Assembly: GCA_964542915.1 (NCBI GenBank)
Contig: CAZIVP010000026.1
Coordinates: 1 to 39,944, forward strand
Length of the DNA: 39,944 nucleotides
Direction: 5' to 3'
DNA from: CAZIVP01 sp964542915
GTDB taxonomy: Bacteria; Calditrichota; Calditrichia; Calditrichales; Calditrichaceae
Positions 35,428-39,944 of the stretch are shown one piece after another; positions within the stretch are counted from its first letter, which is position 1; every line of letters begins with the position of its first letter. The position numbers were made by a program, and so were the translations under genes. Below the pieces are notes generated by a model. That model saw only the letters and a program-made list of their open reading frames with translations. It was not told the DNA's origin and did no database searches.

Positions 35428-35466
35428 AAACCCCTGTCATTAAACATGGCGGGGGTTTGTTATTTT
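35428..35466 (+). terminator. Terminator after clpB
   Basis: Thirteen-base arms at 35428-35440 (AAACCCCTGTCAT) and 35446-35458 (ATGGCGGGGGTTT) pair with two G-T pairs around a five-base loop and lead into GTTATTTT. The remainder of the gap to 35727 is AT-rich with no supportable gene; it should contain the promoter of the cytochrome operon. Confidence 0.85.
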
Positions 35467-35727
35467 AAAGGGCTACTTTCCAGGCTTGTTTCTAAATGGG
35501 ATGGTCTCTATATTGTTTTAAATGTAAAAAACCAGTATATAAACGTATTCAGTGGTTTTATAGCATGGTCCTTAAGCAAGGCCTTACTCCGTGTTCATTC
35601 GTATACGAAAATATTCATGGCATTACCCCTCCTATAGAAGACATACAACAGTAATTCGATAGTTGAAAAATGAATGATTTTGTCGATTCAATACAAAATC
35701 AAACGCAAACAGTGAAAGGCAAGAATC

Positions 35728-36801
35728 ATGAAATTAATGCTACAAATCGGGTTCACCATGATCCTAATGCTGCAGTCCGGAAGAGCTTCGGACGCATTGG
35801 AAACCAACCAAACCTGTAAAGCCTGCCATCCATTGGTTTTCAAGCAGTGGCAGAGCTCCATGCATGCCAGAAGCACAGCAAACTCGGATATTTTGTATCA
35901 AAAAATGATGCAATGGGCAATTGAAGATACCAAAGGTAAAGCCCGTAAAATGTGCCGCAATTGCCATTATCCGTATGCAGCCACTGCAGGATTAAGCGAA
36001 CACCAGAAGGCGCGTCCCGTGGATTGCGTTTTTTGTCATTCCGTCGATCAGGCGGACCAACCGCCGAAATTCTCCAAAGTGTTTTACAGCGGCGCATCTT
36101 CGGATAAATCAGACTACCATTCCATAGAAGGCCGCGAACATTTCAGCGACAATACGCTTTGCATGCGTTGTCACGATGTATTACGCAATCCCAAACAGGT
36201 GGAAGTGTGCATCACCGGCATGGAGGTTCGCCACAGCAAGGGCATGGAGCGCGATTGCCGGATTTGTCATATGCCGGAGCAGGGCGAAGACGATACACGT
36301 TCGCATACGTTTTTAGGTCCCCACAACGCTGAGTTTTTAAAGGGCTCCCTCAGATTATCGGCTGTTTTTTCGGATAACGACTCGCTTATTATAAAGGTCG
36401 ATAACAGCCAAACGCCGCACGCCTATCCGACGGGTTCGCCGTTACGACAGGTGTTGTTAAAAGTGGAAGCCTTTGATAGCAGCGGCGAGCGCATATTTTC
36501 AAATTGGGAGAAAAATGTACTAAAAGAAGCGCCCGGCGCCGCCTTTGTCCGCATTTTTGAAAATGACGCCGGACAATTCCCCGTTCCGCCCTGGCAGGCG
36601 ACCGCCGTTAAGATGGATACGCGTATTAAAGCGGGCGAACAACGAACCGTCGCATACGCGTTAGCTCCGAATGCATTTTCTGTGAGGGCCCGATTATTGT
36701 TCCGCCTGGCGCCCGCCAATATTTTAAAACGGCTGCAAATCGATGACCCTTATCTGACCCAATCGCATCTAATCGCTCAAATTGAAAAGCAACGAGATTG
36801 A
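35728..36801 (+). CDS. Pentahaem c-type cytochrome, c554-like
   Basis: A 357-residue exported multihaem cytochrome. After a signal peptide (MKLMLQIGFTMILMLQSGRA) five CxxCH haem sites occur: residues 30-34 (CKACH), 76-80 (CRNCH), 100-104 (CVFCH), 145-149 (CMRCH) and 177-181 (CRICH). The spacing and the first-motif context TCKACHPLVFKQWQSSMHA resemble the cytochrome c554 family that carries electrons in periplasmic N or S oxidation and reduction. Residues about 195-357 form a haem-free beta-rich domain (SLIIKVDNSQTPHAYPTGSP), likely Ig-like. Three small genes for a DUF1858 protein, a DUF6132 protein and a membrane thioredoxin follow closely on the same strand. The redox partner is unknown. Confidence 0.88.
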   Translation: MKLMLQIGFTMILMLQSGRASDALETNQTCKACHPLVFKQWQSSMHARSTANSDILYQKMMQWAIEDTKGKARKMCRNCHYPYAATAGLSEHQKARPVDCVFCHSVDQADQPPKFSKVFYSGASSDKSDYHSIEGREHFSDNTLCMRCHDVLRNPKQVEVCITGMEVRHSKGMERDCRICHMPEQGEDDTRSHTFLGPHNAEFLKGSLRLSAVFSDNDSLIIKVDNSQTPHAYPTGSPLRQVLLKVEAFDSSGERIFSNWEKNVLKEAPGAAFVRIFENDAGQFPVPPWQATAVKMDTRIKAGEQRTVAYALAPNAFSVRARLLFRLAPANILKRLQIDDPYLTQSHLIAQIEKQRD

Positions 36802-36810
36802 GGTGATGAC

Positions 36811-37023
36811 ATGCGTATTCGCGGCGACATGGAAATTGAAGACATTATCGAAATGTATCCTGATACGGTCGGGCCGATGCAAGAAATGGGCGTACAGTGT
36901 ATGGTCTGCGGCGAACCGGTATGGGGTACCCTGCGCGAAAAAGTTGAAGAAAAAGGGTTAAATCTGCAACAGGTCTTGCAGCGTCTGAATCGCGTCGTTG
37001 AGGAAATAGAAAATCAATCCTGA
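36811..37023 (+). CDS. DUF1858-domain small protein with CxxC
   Basis: A 70-residue protein that is almost entirely a DUF1858 domain: the helix IEDIIEMYPDTVGPMQEMGV, then QCMVCGEPVWGTLREKVEEKG and a final helix. DUF1858 is the fold at the N-terminus of ScdA/RIC-type and hybrid-cluster-associated proteins. The CMVC pair is a possible redox or metal site. GAGG lies ten bases before the ATG. It starts nine bases after the cytochrome stop, so the two are co-transcribed; a role in handling haem/iron redox chemistry or nitrosative stress is inference only. Confidence 0.88.
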   Translation: MRIRGDMEIEDIIEMYPDTVGPMQEMGVQCMVCGEPVWGTLREKVEEKGLNLQQVLQRLNRVVEEIENQS

Positions 37024-37102
37024 ACGTTACCTTCTCAGTTGCCGGCCATATGGTAGCGAGGACGGCCAATTAAGGAAATTTAACAGGGAGTTTCAGGAAT
37101 CA

Positions 37103-37315
37103 ATGATAAAACAAAAACTCAAAACCATTCGCATTAAGCGCTTAATGATATTCAGTTTTTTCGGGATCGTCGCCGGTTACGCCTACTATTATTTTATCGG
37201 CTGCAATACCAACAGTTGTCCGATTACCAGCGACCCCTTTTTTAGTATGGGCTACGGCCTTGCGATCGGACTCGTACTGGGATTGGATTTCAAGAAAACA
37301 AAGAACGATGGGTAA
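37103..37315 (+). CDS. Small DUF6132-type membrane protein
   Basis: A 70-residue protein with two membrane helices (about 14-31 and 48-61) separated by a loop holding two cysteines, GCNTNSCPITSDPFFS. This IGCxTNSCPITSxP signature is that of DUF6132, small proteins of Bacteroidota and relatives often found beside thioredoxin-type, rhodanese or sulfur-handling genes. It ends three bases before the membrane thioredoxin gene, so a joint redox role across the membrane is likely. CAGGA is the only upstream ribosome-like site. Confidence 0.8.
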   Translation: MIKQKLKTIRIKRLMIFSFFGIVAGYAYYYFIGCNTNSCPITSDPFFSMGYGLAIGLVLGLDFKKTKNDG

Positions 37316-37318
37316 TCT

Positions 37319-37708
37319 ATGGAAATAGTGCTTTATATCATTATTGCTGTCATTGGTTTTTTTCTTTTTTTACAATTCATGTTCGTCTTATCCGCCCGAT
37401 TTAGAAAAGGCAAAGAAGTGAGTGGTATTAAGGGCGCGCTGGGGAAAAAGATCGCAGCAGGAGAACGCGTACTGGTCTATTTTTTCTCGCAGACCTGCTC
37501 GGCTTGTAAACCGATGACCCCCGTTGTGGATAAATTACAAAAAGAATACAAAAATGTCTTTAAAGTTGATGTACGGCGCGACGGCGAAACGCCCCGTAAA
37601 TTCGGTGTGATGGGGACGCCGGCGACCGTGCTTGTCGAAAATGCTCAGATTGCGGCCTTTAAAATGGGGGCAAAGAATGAAAATCAGTTACGTAAACTTT
37701 TACAATGA
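37319..37708 (+). CDS. Membrane-anchored thioredoxin-fold protein
   Basis: A 129-residue protein with an N-terminal membrane anchor (residues 4-26) and a thioredoxin domain. The active site is SQTCSACKP with Cys60 and Cys63 (CSAC in place of CGPC), the cis-proline is Pro101 in MGTPATVLV, and strand VLVYFFS precedes the active site. A CSAC pair is unusual and suggests a redox potential unlike that of normal thioredoxin. Anchor orientation is not certain: the positively charged RFRKGK after the helix suggests that the catalytic domain faces the cytoplasm. It is last of four co-directional genes starting with the multihaem cytochrome. Confidence 0.88.
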   Translation: MEIVLYIIIAVIGFFLFLQFMFVLSARFRKGKEVSGIKGALGKKIAAGERVLVYFFSQTCSACKPMTPVVDKLQKEYKNVFKVDVRRDGETPRKFGVMGTPATVLVENAQIAAFKMGAKNENQLRKLLQ

Positions 37709-38238
37709 TGCATCACCGACAAGGTCGCCCGTTTTTCATTATTGAATTTGATCTAAAAAACAGATTTTTTTGATTATATTTGCACTTTAGACAGTATACC
37801 AATTGAAAAGCGGTTTATTTACACTAAGTGTTCGAATGAATTTGATTCAGTCCGCACTCTTTTTAAATTTTTAACCAAATTTAAGACAAAACAGCCCAAT
37901 TTACCGGATTTGAGGCAAGGATTCGATCATTGGTTATACCCATTGCCTTAATCATTGCAAACAGTGAGGCCTTAAAGGCGCCGCATACTTTTAATTTTTG
38001 TTGGCATCCGGCGGGTCAAGTGCTCAACCGTCGCAAAAAGCGTAATCAACAAAAGCCTTAAAACATGAGTAAGCTTTTCCGGTTTACGCACTTAATGTCA
38101 AGCTGTCTTTATTTTTTTTCTATATTTATGTTTACCGCGTGTGTGTTTCATTATACTGTGGGTTGAATATGGTGGATTTGATGCTTTTCAAAAGCACGGT
38201 CGGTCGTTTTAAATGATATCGAAACCGGTTTTCAGGTA
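37709..38238. other. Long intergenic region between convergent redox and metal-transport genes
   Basis: About 530 AT-rich bases. No convincing gene or RNA. Small inverted repeats occur: GCCTT-A-AAGGC (37969-37979) and TGCTTTT-C-AAAAGCA (38182-38196). A 33-codon ORF at 38065-38166 (+) encodes a hydrophobic leader ending in FTAC, lipoprotein-signal-like, without a ribosome site. As the flanking genes converge here, the region should contain two terminators, but no strong hairpin with a T-run is visible. Confidence 0.4.
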
Positions 38239-38820
38239 CTATTCATTTGAATACCGGTAACGAAATATAAATAAAAAAATCAGGACAATCAGGGCGCCAA
38301 TCGGTACCAGAAGGGAAAAGGCCAGGATGACCCATAGGACGCTTTTTGTTTTCCAGCGCTCTTTAATAAGCAATGCCGTTAAGGAGAGCGTTTCGGGAAT
38401 TTTATGAAGAAATACCGCCAGGAAAACTACCATTCCCAATTGCGGGATTTTCATTCCGCTTCCTAATACCAGACCCGTCGTCAAGCTATGAATGGATAAT
38501 CCGATGAGTGCGCTGATATCCAGGCGGTGAATTTGGCAATCTCCGGAAGGGCAGGGATGGGTCATCATGAATTTTTCCATCAAGTAAAGCAGAAGGAATC
38601 CAAGAAGAACCGGCAAACCGGCTTTTTCGCCAAGACTTCCAGCGGCTTGTGGGAGCAGGTGCAACAGAGCGGCGCTTAAGAGTATGCCGGCACCAAAGCT
38701 GACCAACAGATGAAATGCACCCGTTTTGTTTCGAAAGAATAGAGCGATGATCCCGCCAGCCCAGGCGCCGATAATCAACACACCGGAGTAGAGTAAAAAA
38801 TTTATACTGTGCTCAACCAT
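38239..38820 (-). CDS. Short ZIP-family metal transporter
   Basis: A 193-residue membrane protein with the ZIP (Zrt/Irt-like) core. Helix 4 has IGLSIHSLTTGLVLGSG and helix 5 has FLAVFLHKIPETLSLTALL, the metal-site motifs H-S and H-K-x-P-E. The cytoplasmic segment contains HPCPSGDCQIHR, histidine/cysteine-rich as in the ZIP variable loop. The protein ends after helix 6 (LLVPIGALIVLIFLFIFRYR) whereas most ZIP proteins have eight helices and 230-300 residues, so the C-terminal two helices are missing. It is last in the minus-strand group, 39 bases after the RseC-like gene. Confidence 0.82.
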   Translation of the reverse strand: MVEHSINFLLYSGVLIIGAWAGGIIALFFRNKTGAFHLLVSFGAGILLSAALLHLLPQAAGSLGEKAGLPVLLGFLLLYLMEKFMMTHPCPSGDCQIHRLDISALIGLSIHSLTTGLVLGSGMKIPQLGMVVFLAVFLHKIPETLSLTALLIKERWKTKSVLWVILAFSLLVPIGALIVLIFLFIFRYRYSNE

Positions 38821-38859
38821 TTTACACTCTGTTGCTTCAATCTATCTTGACTCATTTCT

Positions 38860-39360
38860 TTAACCTTTGCCGATTCGCCCATGCAAACCCGGATGTAATT
38901 CTTTTCGTTTCAGATCGCCGGGCCGAAGAATCTGAATGATACGATATTGCGGGCGGTAGCGCCGGTCCAATTTGCGAATGGCGATAATCGCAAGCAGAAG
39001 AAACAAAAACCCGCCGACGGTCATGGTCAGTTCAGAAGAGAGCGCCAGCCACTCTGCCACCAGCGCCCCAATGCCCAGTCCCAGGAAAAACAGGAAAAGC
39101 GCCGTTCCATAAATCCAAAATACCGCCTGGGTGAGCTGCCGGGCAGGCAATGCCAGCTTCACCCAATCGCCTGCAGCGGCATGAACCACATTTTCTGCCT
39201 CCACCTCCAAGGTCTCCGGCGTGGTGACGCCAAAATACATGGCGTTGTAGGGGCAGCCCGGATCGGCGCCGGAACAGGTTAAGGCATGATCCACCCGCAC
39301 CACCGTCTGATTGCCCTGCACGCGAATGACTCTTCCGGTTTTGACGTTTTCTTCCTGCAT
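38860..39360 (-). CDS. RseC/MucC-family (SoxR-reducing) membrane protein
   Basis: A 166-residue inner-membrane protein. The N-terminal part (about 8-75) is the RseC beta domain (GRVIRVQGNQTVVRVDHALT) with the cysteine pair region CSGADPGCPYNAM; two membrane helices follow (about 78-103 and 112-131). RseC/RsxC-associated proteins regulate sigma-E or SoxR reduction in enterobacteria; in other phyla they accompany Rnf complexes, and none is visible here. The gene lies 28 bases after the FmdB gene in a four-gene minus-strand group. Confidence 0.82.
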   Translation of the reverse strand: MQEENVKTGRVIRVQGNQTVVRVDHALTCSGADPGCPYNAMYFGVTTPETLEVEAENVVHAAAGDWVKLALPARQLTQAVFWIYGTALFLFFLGLGIGALVAEWLALSSELTMTVGGFLFLLLAIIAIRKLDRRYRPQYRIIQILRPGDLKRKELHPGLHGRIGKG

Positions 39361-39388
39361 GATCTATCTTCAACTTCCGCGCTTAAAT

Positions 39389-39595
39389 TTATGAGCGCCG
39401 TGAGCAGCAACTGCCGCCACTGGGAACAATATCCCCGGTTTTATGAATTAACACCATTCCGCCAAATAGCTGTCCCACATTGTCGCTGCCGCATTTGGGG
39501 CACTTTAAATCCAGACCATCTTCCTTCTGGCGGATGGAAGTGAAAATTTCAAATTTCTCTCCGCAATCCAGACATTTGAATTCATACGTGGGCAT
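39389..39595 (-). CDS. FmdB-family zinc-ribbon protein
   Basis: A 68-residue zinc-ribbon protein: MPTYEFKCLDCGEKFEIF with the first CxxC at residues 8-11, and LKCPKCGSDNVGQLFGG with the second CxxC at 32-35. This is the FmdB / CxxC_CxxC_SSSS family, often annotated as regulatory, with unknown function in most bacteria. The C-terminus ends GGSCCSRRS, a common Ser/Cys-rich tail of the family. AAAGGAA lies upstream of the ATG. It stands 13 bases after the CoA-binding gene. Confidence 0.9.
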   Translation of the reverse strand: MPTYEFKCLDCGEKFEIFTSIRQKEDGLDLKCPKCGSDNVGQLFGGMVLIHKTGDIVPSGGSCCSRRS

Positions 39596-39608
39596 AACTT
39601 TCCTTTAC

Positions 39609-39944
39609 CTATTTTATTTTTCCCATTTTTCGCAGGGTGCCAATGGGACACACATCGTAGAGCACCTGCTTGCCGGCGGCTTCACAGGTCTTCACCGCGG
39701 CCTCAGACCAGGAACCGGGCGGCATCCAGATCACCTCCGGGTCGTAAGCAAGGACCTGATCCAGCAGTTTCTCGGTGTTTTGTGGCGCCAACACCATCAA
39801 AACCACCTGGGGTTTTTCCGGCAGCGCATGGAGCCCCGGGTAGCAGGTGAGATCTTCGATGCTTTCATATTTAGGATTAATGGGGTAAACTGTATATCCG
39901 GCATCCGACATAGTGAACAGCAGCTCGTAGCTGTATTTCAGCAT
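39609..39944 (-). CDS. CoA-binding domain protein, 5' end beyond the window
   Basis: The visible 111 residues are most of a small Rossmann CoA-binding protein (YccU-type): KYSYELLFTMSDAGYTVYPI, NPKYESIEDLTCYPGL, the VVLMVLAPQNTEKLLDQVL strand-helix, VIWMPPGSWSEAAVKTCEAA and the terminal VLYDVCPIGTLRKMGKIK. Family members begin about 20-25 residues earlier with a glycine-rich VVGAS motif, so the methionine at the edge (39944) is internal and the true start lies outside. These proteins bind CoA or an acyl-CoA; the physiological role is unclear. Confidence 0.88.
   Translation of the reverse strand: MLKYSYELLFTMSDAGYTVYPINPKYESIEDLTCYPGLHALPEKPQVVLMVLAPQNTEKLLDQVLAYDPEVIWMPPGSWSEAAVKTCEAAGKQVLYDVCPIGTLRKMGKIK

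Noticed and set aside
35446..35637. 63-codon + strand frame after clpB
   Set aside because: Begins inside the clpB terminator hairpin, has no ribosome site and no recognisable protein.
1..39944. CRISPR arrays, insertion sequences, integrases, attachment sites
   Set aside because: No spaced direct repeats, transposase or recombinase genes, or long terminal inverted repeats are visible in the window.

Overview
The window is a bacterial chromosome segment from a Gram-negative member of the Fibrobacterota-Chlorobiota-Bacteroidota side of the tree, most like Calditrichota or a relative (KSB1, Ignavibacteriota). Two proteins carry type IX secretion C-terminal sorting domains of the 'NYPNPFNP ... 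SGVYVYRI ... KMLLLK' kind typical of those phyla. A TonB-dependent receptor with a carboxypeptidase-regulatory N-terminus, a giant propeller-type hybrid histidine kinase, a DUF6132 protein and multihaem cytochromes fit the same assignment. This rests on family resemblance, not a search. No tRNA, rRNA, IS element, prophage or CRISPR array is visible.

Layout. 1-286: 3' end of a T9SS cargo gene with an apparent frameshift. 463-4986 (+): DASS-family anion transporter, then a three-gene unit of cstA, an unknown 92-residue protein and an ArsA/GET3-like ATPase. 5230-9612 (+): 1460-residue hybrid sensor kinase. 9629-11389 (-): RNase HI, a UPF0316 membrane protein and a small kinase-fold protein. 11576-17464 (-): a six-gene envelope-transport operon, tetR - LolA-like - two FtsX-type permeases - LolD-type ATPase - outer-membrane barrel, with a TetR-type palindrome at its head. 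17981-22639 (+): TonB receptor and a T9SS-sorted surface protein. 22838-30242 (-): a tight five-gene operon read as peptidoglycan salvage: NamZ (GH171 exo-N-acetylmuramidase) lipoprotein, tandem GT2 glycosyltransferase, ASKHA sugar kinase, SpoIID/LytB protein without a signal peptide, and an AmpG-like permease with a very large loop. 30468-31223 (-): AIM24 family. 31566-35401 (+): Hsp20, a short TatA and ClpB. 35728-37708 (+): pentahaem cytochrome, DUF1858, DUF6132 and membrane-anchored thioredoxin. 38239-39944 (-): CoA-binding protein (cut by the window end), FmdB zinc ribbon, RseC-like protein and a short ZIP transporter.

The two most interesting signals are these. First, -24/-12 (sigma-54) promoter matches sit in front of the chaperone genes: an essentially perfect one before clpB, a good one before hsp20 and a weak one before tatA. 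They suggest a stress regulon under enhancer-binding-protein control. Second, the peptidoglycan operon has an apparently cytoplasmic SpoIID, a glycosyltransferase and a permease with a roughly 220-residue extracytoplasmic insertion. This suggests a salvage route unlike the E. coli AmpG/NagZ pathway. Several starts differ from the longest reading frame: TTG for rnhA, CTG for tetR, and internal ATGs for clpB, namZ and lolD.
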